The notes beneath the pieces are model-generated. The model was not told the DNA's origin. It saw only the letters and a list, made by a program, of their open reading frames with translations, and searched no databases. Below are positions 57,722 to 64,000 of a stretch of DNA of 64,000 bases, one piece after another. This DNA is from Rhodanobacter sp. C01 (GTDB lineage: Bacteria; Pseudomonadota; Gammaproteobacteria; Xanthomonadales; Rhodanobacteraceae). Each line of letters begins with the position of its first letter. Position 1 is the stretch's first letter. The position numbers and the translations under genes are program-made. Where the stretch lies: positions 558,001-622,000 of the forward strand of contig NZ_MUNR01000014.1 of the NCBI RefSeq assembly GCF_002001045.1, given 5' to 3'.

Positions 57722-57815
57722 GCGAATCCCGAAATCCTTTGTCAGGAAGCCTAGCATTGGCACTTCGCAGGAGAGTGTGAGCCTGCTCGGGAAATGCTGT
57801 GGGGGAAAGGCGCTG
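57722..57815 (-). repeat. Duplicated upstream segment, copy 1
   Basis: Lies upstream of the orphan immunity gene and aligns without gaps with 60891-60984 upstream of immunity B, including an identical 32-base core (57776-57807 and 60945-60976). It probably contains the promoter for both immunity-effector units; TAGGCTTC, conserved in both, may hold a -10 box. Confidence 0.8.
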
Positions 57816-57860
57816 TGGTGACCCAGGGGATCACCGACAAGGTGCCGGGCAGCACAGCCA

Positions 57861-57896
57861 TGACGACTTGCGTTATATGACGACTAGCGTTATGGT
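57861..57896 (+). promoter_or_regulatory. higBA promoter with tandem operator
   Basis: Direct repeat TGACGACTTGCGTTAT (57861-57876) and TGACGACTAGCGTTAT (57878-57893), one mismatch, 17-base period, so both copies face the same side of the helix after about 1.6 turns. A -35-like TTGCGT (57868-57873) and -10-like TATGGT (57891-57896) with 17-base spacing overlap the repeats. This fits autorepression by HigA. Confidence 0.7.
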
Positions 57897-57902
57897 TTAT
57901 CC

Positions 57903-58184
57903 GTGATCAGGAACTTTGCCGACAAGGAAGCGGAAAAGGTCTGGGGCGGTACGCCATCCCGGCGTCTGCCTTCCGACATCCAGCCCGTGGCGCGTCGCAA
58001 GCTGCGTATGCTCGCGAACGCCTCTGTGCTGGATGATCTTCGCGTTCCGCCGGCCAATCGGCTCGAAACCCTCAAAGGCAACCGCAAAGGCCAGTACAGC
58101 ATCCGCATCAACGATCAATGGCGCATCTGTTTTCGATGGATTGACGGTGACGCCCACGACGTGGAAATCGTCGATTACCACTGA
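57903..58184 (+). CDS. higB: HigB-type toxin (RelE superfamily mRNA interferase)
   Basis: A 93-residue RelE/HigB toxin, expected to cleave mRNA on the ribosome. Typical motifs: IRNFADKEAEKVWGG at the start, RRKLRMLANASVLDDLRVPP, LETLKGNRKGQYSIRIN and QWRICFRW with basic and aromatic active-site residues, ending VEIVDYH. The start is GTG 57903 with no clear ribosome site. The toxin-first order and the 16-base gap to higA are characteristic of higBA. Confidence 0.92.
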   Translation: MIRNFADKEAEKVWGGTPSRRLPSDIQPVARRKLRMLANASVLDDLRVPPANRLETLKGNRKGQYSIRINDQWRICFRWIDGDAHDVEIVDYH

Positions 58185-58200
58185 CGCAAACGAGTCAACC

Positions 58201-58491
58201 ATGAAGACGCTGCCCAACATCCATCCCGGTGAAATTCTGCTCGAGGAGTTCCTTACTCCCTTGGGCATCAGCCAGAACGCGCTGGCGCGTGCCGCCGGCG
58301 TGCCGCCGCGTCGCATCAACGAGATCGTACTCGGCAAACGCGGTGTTACGGCGGATACGGCTGTGCGTCTCGCTGCTGCCTTGGGCACCAGCGAGCGATT
58401 CTGGCTCGGCCTGCAAGCGGACTTCGATCTGGAAGAGGCTCATCGTGTGCTGGGCAAGAGGGTCGAGCAGATCGAGCGTATTGCAGCGTGA
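58201..58491 (+). CDS. higA: HigA-type antitoxin
   Basis: A 96-residue XRE/HigA antitoxin: NIHPGEILLEEFLTPLGIS leads into a helix-turn-helix (QNALARAAGVPPRRINEIVLGKR in parts) and ends with LGTSERFWLGLQADFDLE. It neutralises HigB and probably represses the operon at the duplicated operator at 57861-57893. It sits head-to-head between two effector units and could stabilise the island. Confidence 0.92.
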   Translation: MKTLPNIHPGEILLEEFLTPLGISQNALARAAGVPPRRINEIVLGKRGVTADTAVRLAAALGTSERFWLGLQADFDLEEAHRVLGKRVEQIERIAA

Positions 58492-58507
58492 GGATTCTGC
58501 GAGACCT

Positions 58508-60331
58508 CTAAGGTGAGCGCTGCAACGCCGGCTGATCCAGTTGCGGGTTTTGCACCTGCTGCATGGGTGGCGTGGTCTGGGCCGGGGCTAACTGTTGAAT
58601 ATCGTGTTGCCAGTGAACGCTGCTTTGTGCGACAGGCGTACCGATCGACTGGGCCACGTTGACGTCGGTATAGCGCTTGAACAGGGAGTTGATGTCGCCC
58701 TGTACGGCATATGCACGAGTGGCGTCATCGCTGAGCACGACATGATCGACCCGGCTCATGCCGTTGCCGTGAGCGGCAACAGCCAGTGCCGCCGCGAGGT
58801 TGTCGCTGCGCTGATCGGGTGCGCGTCCCTGTTGCGCATCCAGGCGATGCACGGCGTCGAGTGCCTGCAGGTACATCCCGTTGCCAGGGTGCGTGGCATC
58901 AACGAGAGTCGGGGCAGCTTGCGATTGCGTGGCATGTTTCAGGGCTTCCAGCGTCTTCGCCCCTGCAATGCCGTCTGCATGGAGATTCTGGCTGCGTTGA
59001 AATTCTTCCACCGCTGCCTTGGTACCTGGGCCAAAGTTGCTGTCCGGCACAAGGGGGCGACCGTGGGCGTCATGCAGGCCGAGCTGGGCCAACTGCGCCT
59101 GCAGATCGTGGACCTCAGCGCCACGGTCGTGTTCACGCAAGGTGCCTGCGTGTTGTACGTGATCGGTGGGCGTGTGCTGGGTCGGGCCTGACTGGTGATG
59201 CAAAACACTGCCCGGATGCGTGACGTGCAGCAACCGCTCATCCGCGCCATTGCGACGGATGTTCACGTCAAGGGTATGGTCGCGATTGGCCACTGTCGTG
59301 ATGTCGCGGCCGGATACATCGCTCCACTGCCCGTGGATGAAGGCACGCCCGTGCCCGGTCTTGTCCCATTCGACGAAATCGCGCCCCTCCGCATAAAAGC
59401 CGCGGCCGCTAGCTGTCCTGGCATAGGAGCCGCCGGCTTCCAGCGCGTCGACCATCTGTCGCCCGTGCGTCGGATCGACAAACATGTCCTTCACCGCGGG
59501 GTAGGTCTGGCTCAGATGCGGGTGAGCCGTGTCGGCAGCTAGCCGAGTCGGATTCACCAGCGGATCGGCCAGCACGTCTTGCCATGGCGTGTGCATGGCG
59601 TTGTTCGTTGTTGCATGCTGCATTGTGTTGAAGAGGCCTGCGCCACGTAGCGCGTCGTCTCTCCCGGTCTGCATATAGTCCGGGATATGGTCGATGGCAC
59701 CGCTGACATCGGTGACGCTGTGATACGTGCCGTCGCCGATGTGGTCCACGATTCGCTGCCCCCAGCGCTCGCTCTGGTTGTAGGCCTTGGCGCTGATCGC
59801 GATCATTCGCGCCTGATCATCCGCCGAGGCATGCCGATAAAGCTCGCTCGTACGCAGCGGTGTAACGACATGGGTCATCAGTTTGTTCACTTGCTCCACG
59901 TCGCGGTTGTGTACGAACGTGATGCCGTCATCGCTCGCAAGAAACGCATTCATGTGCGATTTGACGGTGGCATCCAAATCGCGGCCATGGTCGCGGTCAT
60001 TGATCTGATGGCCGTCTCGGCTGAGATCGGCAATCGTCTGCGTCCGCTGCGCGACGGTCAGGGTCCAGTCGGCGTGATGGGCTGTCGTCCATGTCTGGTA
60101 GGCGTCGGTCAACTGGGTGGCGACCATTCCGCCGCTCTGGCCGAGATCGCTCTGCAAGGTGCCGATCGAATAGCCGCTGGCTGCCACCGGGTGCAGCACG
60201 GAGTTGCCCTGCGCATCGTGCGAGATATTGCCGGCAAAGCTCAATTGGTAGGCCTTGTCCAGGCCTTCAGAGCTCACCCCGATGGCAAAATAAATGAGAG
60301 ATTTGGCTTCGTTGTCCGTCAATGTGGGCAT
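58508..60331 (-). CDS. XVIPCD T4SS effector B, lysozyme-like N-terminus
   Basis: Predicted antibacterial effector, 607 residues. The C-terminal about 130 residues form an XVIPCD nearly identical to effector A. Before it is a PG_binding_1 domain (about 400-470: REHDRGAEVHDLQAQLAQLG). The N-terminal about 220 residues (IGVSSEGLDKAYQLSF, ASGYSIGTLQSDLGQSGG) look like a lysozyme-superfamily fold, with Glu in SSEG as possible acid; this is inference. A middle region (about 235-375) with WQDVLADPLVN, GSYARTASGRGFYAEGRDF has no recognised fold. AAGGAG before ATG 60331. The immunity gene is 30 bases upstream. Confidence 0.82.
   Translation of the reverse strand: MPTLTDNEAKSLIYFAIGVSSEGLDKAYQLSFAGNISHDAQGNSVLHPVAASGYSIGTLQSDLGQSGGMVATQLTDAYQTWTTAHHADWTLTVAQRTQTIADLSRDGHQINDRDHGRDLDATVKSHMNAFLASDDGITFVHNRDVEQVNKLMTHVVTPLRTSELYRHASADDQARMIAISAKAYNQSERWGQRIVDHIGDGTYHSVTDVSGAIDHIPDYMQTGRDDALRGAGLFNTMQHATTNNAMHTPWQDVLADPLVNPTRLAADTAHPHLSQTYPAVKDMFVDPTHGRQMVDALEAGGSYARTASGRGFYAEGRDFVEWDKTGHGRAFIHGQWSDVSGRDITTVANRDHTLDVNIRRNGADERLLHVTHPGSVLHHQSGPTQHTPTDHVQHAGTLREHDRGAEVHDLQAQLAQLGLHDAHGRPLVPDSNFGPGTKAAVEEFQRSQNLHADGIAGAKTLEALKHATQSQAAPTLVDATHPGNGMYLQALDAVHRLDAQQGRAPDQRSDNLAAALAVAAHGNGMSRVDHVVLSDDATRAYAVQGDINSLFKRYTDVNVAQSIGTPVAQSSVHWQHDIQQLAPAQTTPPMQQVQNPQLDQPALQRSP
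58530..58908 (-). repeat. XVIPCD-coding repeat, copy in effector B
   Basis: Partner of 55130-55510, with the exact 97-base block at 58596-58692. Same orientation, so recombination between the copies would delete effector A's unit and higBA or create chimeric effectors. Confidence 0.85.
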
Positions 60332-60361
60332 GGAGTTCTCCTTAACTCTGAGCTATCGCAA

Positions 60362-60871
60362 TTAGTTCTTGTCGTCGGTGCAATGGTCGTCGACAGGCAG
60401 ATGTTTTCCCTTGATTACCGGATGAAGTACCACGTACTTCTCGTAGGTGCTTTCCTCCTTCTTGCCGACCTTTCGGTACCAGACGAGATCGCTCCCCTGG
60501 CGGGCGAAATAGTCGCTCTCCTCGGTTTCATAGCTGGGGCACACGGCGTAACCGGCGTGTTCGTCGCCGCCGCAGTAGCGCACATACAACTTGCCGTTGC
60601 GGATACTGCCCTTGAGTGATCCATCCGAGCCACTCAGCCGTGTGCCGTCTGTCCAGTCGCCGGTCACGTTTTCGCCTGTCTGGGTCAGGGTTACCGTGGC
60701 TGAATGCTGATAGCCGCAGGTTTGTTTGTATTTCCAGTCGCCAGTAAAGGCCTTGGCGTCGGAAGCATCTGCCGCATGTGCCACGCAGAGAATCTGACCA
60801 GCGACCAGCACACCGAGCAAGAGCGCTCTGCGGGACCGGCGCAGTCGATTACGAGTGGAAATGGGGATCAT
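60362..60871 (-). CDS. Predicted periplasmic immunity protein B
   Basis: A 169-residue exported protein: signal peptide (ALLLGVLVAGQILCVAHA), then a compact beta-rich domain (FTGDWKYKQTCGYQHSA, GDWTDGTRLSGSDGSLKG, RYCGGDEHAGYAVCPSY, STYEKYVVLHP) with several cysteines suited to the periplasm. Not a recognised family; intact paralogue of the frameshifted 57198-57705 gene. It is followed by effector B after 30 bases, as in known effector-immunity pairs. GGAG lies five bases before ATG 60871. Confidence 0.75.
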   Translation of the reverse strand: MIPISTRNRLRRSRRALLLGVLVAGQILCVAHAADASDAKAFTGDWKYKQTCGYQHSATVTLTQTGENVTGDWTDGTRLSGSDGSLKGSIRNGKLYVRYCGGDEHAGYAVCPSYETEESDYFARQGSDLVWYRKVGKKEESTYEKYVVLHPVIKGKHLPVDDHCTDDKN

Positions 60872-60890
60872 GAGTACTCCTTTTAAAAGG

Positions 60891-60984
60891 GCGGGTCCTG
60901 AAATCCTTTGCCGAGAAGCCTATCATCTGCACTTTGCGGCAAAATGTGAGCCTGCTCGGGAAATGCTGTGGGGGAATGGCGCGG
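60891..60984 (-). repeat. Duplicated upstream segment, copy 2
   Basis: Matches 57722-57815 without gaps. Its outer end runs directly into the icmF remnant at about 60980, so the island junction falls at or inside this element. Confidence 0.8.
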
Positions 60985-61472
60985 TGGCGGTCCGGATGAT
61001 CATCAACAATGAGCGCTCTCACAACAACGAGAACCCTTGGCAGGGCAGCCGCGTTGGCAGCGTGCTTGGCGCGATGGACACCATGTAGCAGCACGGCAAG
61101 ATCCAGGAAGAGTCGATGTATTACAGCGTGGTCGATCAAGGCTGCAAGAAGCACGACGACTCATTGCCGCTGATCGGCGCCAACACCTTCCCAAGTGCTT
61201 TGTCGACTGGGGACCACGGCGGCGAGATCGCCACCGAGATCGAGCTGATCCGCTCCGCCGAAAAAGAGAAGATCCAGCAGATCGCCAACGTGAAGCGTTA
61301 CGGCGAGGCTTGCAACTCGTTGGCCTCAGGCGGCCTCAAGGTGTTGCAGGTGACGGCGTGCAATTTGCGCAATGTGCTTGAGCAGCTGGTCGAGGTGGTG
61401 AAGTACAACCCGCTGGGGCAGATCTCGCATGCGCTATATGATGTGGGTGGGGAATATCGCCGGAATATGTGA
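60979..61472 (+). pseudogene. Decayed duplicate of the icmF 3' end
   Basis: Corresponds to icmF 53729-54264. Residues such as [41 protein letters not shown] and the exact C-terminus [17 protein letters not shown] are kept. It has lost the 23-codon segment around [17 protein letters not shown], carries an in-frame TAG at 61086-61088 where icmF has TAC (Tyr), and gained a short insertion (near SVVDQGC). Similarity stops right after the stop codon. Not functional; it marks the right border of the accessory island. Confidence 0.9.
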
Positions 61473-61488
61473 TGGCAGTAGATCTAAC

Positions 61489-61516
61489 AAAAAGCCCGTC
61501 AGAAGATGGGCTTTTT
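61489..61516. terminator. Bidirectional intrinsic terminator after the icmF remnant
   Basis: AAAAAGCCC (61489-61497) and GGGCTTTTT (61508-61516) with a GTC/GAT stem extension and AGAA loop. Good U-runs on both strands. It may be the original icmF terminator of the other copy. Confidence 0.85.
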
Positions 61517-61793
61517 ATGCGCTACGGCTTGAATGGGCGTCTGCGCTTTTGGGTCTTTGATACTCGTGTCGTGCGACACTGTGGGTTGTGGGCACAGTAG
61601 CAATGGGGTAAGGGGCAAATTCGAAGGCTTTTTTCAAGCGCGACGGACCAGTTAGCTCGCCGGGCGCTTGAAGGTATGGGTGACCAATATCGTGACTGCA
61701 CGCAAATTTTCGGTTCGGGAATTTGTGCAAGAGAAAAGCCGCACCGGGAGCTTATTGAAGGATGGGGCAGCCATGGACAAGTCAGGGGGATGT
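61517..61793 (+). other. Intergenic region before the S53 peptidase gene
   Basis: No gene supported. It contains an inverted repeat with 9-base arms TTCAAGCGC (61633-61641) and GCGCTTGAA (61664-61672) and is more AT-rich toward 61700-61760. The peptidase promoter presumably lies here but is not clear. Confidence 0.5.
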
Positions 61794-64000
61794 ATGTTCA
61801 GAAGTCGGTGCGTAAAGAAACTAACAATGGTGATAGGTCTGGCCTTGCTGGGCACTTCGTTGGTTGCCATGGCGCAGTCGGCGGACAACGTCGTTGCGAC
61901 ATCTGGCGGCACCGCGATGCAAGTGCTGCATCCTGCAGTGACATTGCACGATGGCGATCGGATGCTTGGCCCGCTGGCTTTTTCGCAGCCGATGCACATG
62001 GTTGTGACGTTGAAACTGCGTAATGAGCAACAACTCGACGATTACATCGCCAAGCCGGGGTTCAGGCCACTGACCTCCGGGCAGTTTCGAATGCTTTACG
62101 GGCCAACCAAGGAACAAGCGCGAGCTGTCGCCGATTACCTGACCAAGGTGGGTTTCGGCCATGTGAAAATTGCCGGCAACAACGCTTTTGTCGAGGCCGA
62201 CGGAAGCGCCGACACGGCACAGGCCGCATTCAAAACCTCGTTCATGCACGTCAAGACGCATGACGGCAGAGATGCATTTGCCAATAGCAGCGCGATACAT
62301 ATACCGAGCAACCTGCAAGGCGTGGTGCACGCTGTACTTGGTGTGCAAAACGTGCACATCGCTCACACAATGGCGCGGCGCTACGATCCGCTCGCCGCGC
62401 ACACGATGGCTGTGCAAACGGAAGCCACGGGTACTGCGACAGGGCACCAGCCTTCGGACTTTCCTCTGATCTATGGCGTCGGTGGCATGCCAAACGTGAG
62501 CGCCGTGGCCGTAGGTTCGATTTCTGCGGGGGCGATGACCAATGTTCTGAATGACCTGAAGTCGGTGGACCCGGGTGTCGCCGTCATCCTCAAGGGCAAT
62601 ACCGGTGTCGGCAGTGGCACTGGCGCGAACGATGGTGATGTCGAGTGGGACCTGGATAGCCAGAGCATCATCGCCTTCACCCATGTGAAGCAGTATTACT
62701 TCTACGTTGCCAGCTCAATGAACGACGCGGACCTTGAAACCGCCTTCGCTCAAGTGGTGTCGGACAATGTGCTGAGGGCCATCGACGTGTCGCTGGGCGA
62801 ATGCGAATCCCAGGCAGAGTCGGATGGCTCCGCTGCTTCCATGGATGCAACGTTCAAGCAGGCTGTGGCGCAGGGTCAGACATTCTTCGTGGCGGATGGC
62901 GACAGCGGAGCGGATGAGTGCAACAACGGCATGGAAGAACCGAGCTGGCCGTCGAGTTCCGAATACGTAACGGCAGTTGGCGGTACTTCCCTTTACACGA
63001 GTTCAAATACCGTCTGGCAAGGTGAGCAAGTTTGGAACAATACCGTCCAAGGCCACGGCGGCACCGGCGGCAGCCCCAGCCAATACGAGCCGATACCTGT
63101 ATGGCAGCAGGGCGTTCCCGGTATCACGGATCAGGTCCATCGCGGTGTGCCCGATATCGCTTTCGAGGCCGATCCCGCTAGCGGCGCTTTAATCACTATC
63201 GATGGCACGCCGGGTCAGCAATACGGCGGTACCAGTCTGGCTGCGCCGCTTGCGGTAGGCATGTGGGCGCATGTGCTTCAGGCCGACGGCACCAGTCTCG
63301 GTTTTGCGTCGCCCGTTATCTACAAATTGGCGCAGGCGTCGGAGTTCAGCTACAACGACGCCTTTCACGACGTCGTGTTCGGCTCAAATTCCAATTTCGG
63401 TCCTGGAACGTGTTGTAGTGCCGGCCCGGGCTGGGATTACACGAGTGGTTGGGGCAGCGTGATAGTCCAACCGTTTGCTGAGCAAACGCCAAGTTATGGC
63501 GCGAGTTCTCCGTTCGTATCGTTTGGCACTTTACCTGCCTTACAGGCTACTACTCCAATTCCGGGAAGCATGCATGCTCCTGGTGACTTTAACGGCGACG
63601 GCACATCCGATCTGTTGTGGTTCAATCCGTCGTTAAGCCAGGTGGGTTATTGGACCATGACTGCCATGGCGCCCATGGGCACTGGTAGTGGTGTTGTCAA
63701 TCTGACGGGACTCGCTACCTACAACGTGACGCCTAATTACTTCGTCGGTGCCGTGGGTGATTTCAACAACGACGGTTATGCGGATCTGGTTTTCACCAGT
63801 GCCAATCGCGATCTGTGGTTGTGGACCAACAATGAGCATGGCGGATTCACGTCTACCCGGATCGGCACCACTGACTATCCCAGCCAATGGCAGCTTATTG
63901 GTGCTGGCGATATTGACGGCGATGGCCATGATGACCTTCTTTGGCTGGATCCCGCTGATTGCAAGTTCGGCTATTGGACCATGAACGACGCCACAGTCAC
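61794..64000 (+). CDS. S53 (sedolisin/kumamolisin) peptidase with FG-GAP repeats, partial at 3' end
   Basis: Secreted acid-type serine-carboxyl protease; 735 codons present, no stop before the window end. Signal peptide (core LTMVIGLALLGTSLVAMAQS), a pro-kumamolisin activation domain (about 55-195, YGPTKEQARAVADYLTKVGF), the peptidase (about 220-560) with Glu284 and Asp288 (EWDLD), Asp in ADGDSGA, and Ser481 (GGTSLAAP). Then FG-GAP/VCBS calcium-binding-like repeats GDFNGDGTSDLLWFN, GDFNNDGYADLVF and GDIDGDGHDDLLWLD. ATG 61773 would add seven residues. Autocatalytic removal of the pro-domain is expected from the family. Confidence 0.9.
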   Translation, partial: MFRSRCVKKLTMVIGLALLGTSLVAMAQSADNVVATSGGTAMQVLHPAVTLHDGDRMLGPLAFSQPMHMVVTLKLRNEQQLDDYIAKPGFRPLTSGQFRMLYGPTKEQARAVADYLTKVGFGHVKIAGNNAFVEADGSADTAQAAFKTSFMHVKTHDGRDAFANSSAIHIPSNLQGVVHAVLGVQNVHIAHTMARRYDPLAAHTMAVQTEATGTATGHQPSDFPLIYGVGGMPNVSAVAVGSISAGAMTNVLNDLKSVDPGVAVILKGNTGVGSGTGANDGDVEWDLDSQSIIAFTHVKQYYFYVASSMNDADLETAFAQVVSDNVLRAIDVSLGECESQAESDGSAASMDATFKQAVAQGQTFFVADGDSGADECNNGMEEPSWPSSSEYVTAVGGTSLYTSSNTVWQGEQVWNNTVQGHGGTGGSPSQYEPIPVWQQGVPGITDQVHRGVPDIAFEADPASGALITIDGTPGQQYGGTSLAAPLAVGMWAHVLQADGTSLGFASPVIYKLAQASEFSYNDAFHDVVFGSNSNFGPGTCCSAGPGWDYTSGWGSVIVQPFAEQTPSYGASSPFVSFGTLPALQATTPIPGSMHAPGDFNGDGTSDLLWFNPSLSQVGYWTMTAMAPMGTGSGVVNLTGLATYNVTPNYFVGAVGDFNNDGYADLVFTSANRDLWLWTNNEHGGFTSTRIGTTDYPSQWQLIGAGDIDGDGHDDLLWLDPADCKFGYWTMNDATV

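Noticed and set aside
58508..60331. Effector B considered as a phage endolysin or prophage remnant
   Set aside because: No other phage gene is nearby, and the C-terminal XVIPCD plus an adjacent exported partner fit a T4SS effector better.
54265..61472. Island considered as an integrase-mediated element with att sites
   Set aside because: No integrase, transposase, tRNA or short exact flanking repeats were found; the only flanking homology is the icmF 3' end, about 500 bases and diverged.
61515..61730. 71-codon minus-strand frame before the S53 gene
   Set aside because: No ribosome site, no recognisable protein features, and it overlaps the terminator and the presumed promoter region.

Overview
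The window is about 64 kb of GC-rich bacterial chromosome from a gammaproteobacterium of the Xanthomonadales, most likely Rhodanobacteraceae (Rhodanobacter, Dyella, Luteibacter or Frateuria type). The placement rests on gene content and protein style: Xanthomonas-type type IV secretion effectors with XVIPCD tails, GTAG-headed REP palindromes, fused isobutyryl-CoA mutase IcmF, and a YccS-type FUSC protein. It is inference from sequence recognition, not from a database search.

Region 1 (1-24.4 kb) is mostly housekeeping. It holds pantothenate synthesis (panC, panD), queuosine (queG), metabolite repair and tRNA t6A (nnr-tsaE), cell-wall amidase and mismatch repair (amiC, mutL), an FKBP isomerase, a DUF1289-NUDIX-sulfurtransferase operon, uvrA with a thioesterase, rplU-rpmA-obgE behind a near-consensus promoter, and leucine/acyl-CoA genes (methylcrotonyl-CoA carboxylase beta subunit, two crotonases, a thiolase).

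Region 2 (24.6-42.7 kb) is a glycan-use locus preceded by a lipobox-bearing subtilisin autotransporter. Around one control region near 30.6 kb lie a DeoR repressor, an amidohydrolase, a class I aldolase, an AgaS-type sugar isomerase/deaminase and two PfkB kinases. Downstream are a TonB-dependent receptor, a secreted beta-trefoil lectin protein, a secreted clan GH-D-like glycosidase and a GH35 beta-galactosidase. Together these look like capture, trimming and tagatose-type catabolism of a galactose/galactosamine-containing glycan.

Region 3 (42.7-54.3 kb) returns to branched-chain amino-acid catabolism and envelope functions: isovaleryl-CoA dehydrogenase, YccS-like protein, leucine dehydrogenase, three tandem YXWGXW envelope proteins, TetR with an alpha/beta hydrolase, and icmF.

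Region 4 (54.3-61.5 kb) is the most interesting part. It is an accessory island bounded on one side by intact icmF and on the other by a decayed second copy of the icmF 3' end. It carries two XVIPCD effectors of the antibacterial Xanthomonadales type IV secretion system, each preceded by a predicted periplasmic immunity gene, plus an orphan immunity paralogue broken at a six-base G tract, a HigBA toxin-antitoxin pair with a duplicated operator, a lipoprotein gene, duplicated upstream segments and nearly identical XVIPCD-coding segments. It looks like a locus that evolves by modular recombination. The window ends inside an S53 (sedolisin) peptidase with FG-GAP repeats. No tRNA, rRNA, CRISPR array, integrase, transposase or T4SS apparatus gene was seen.
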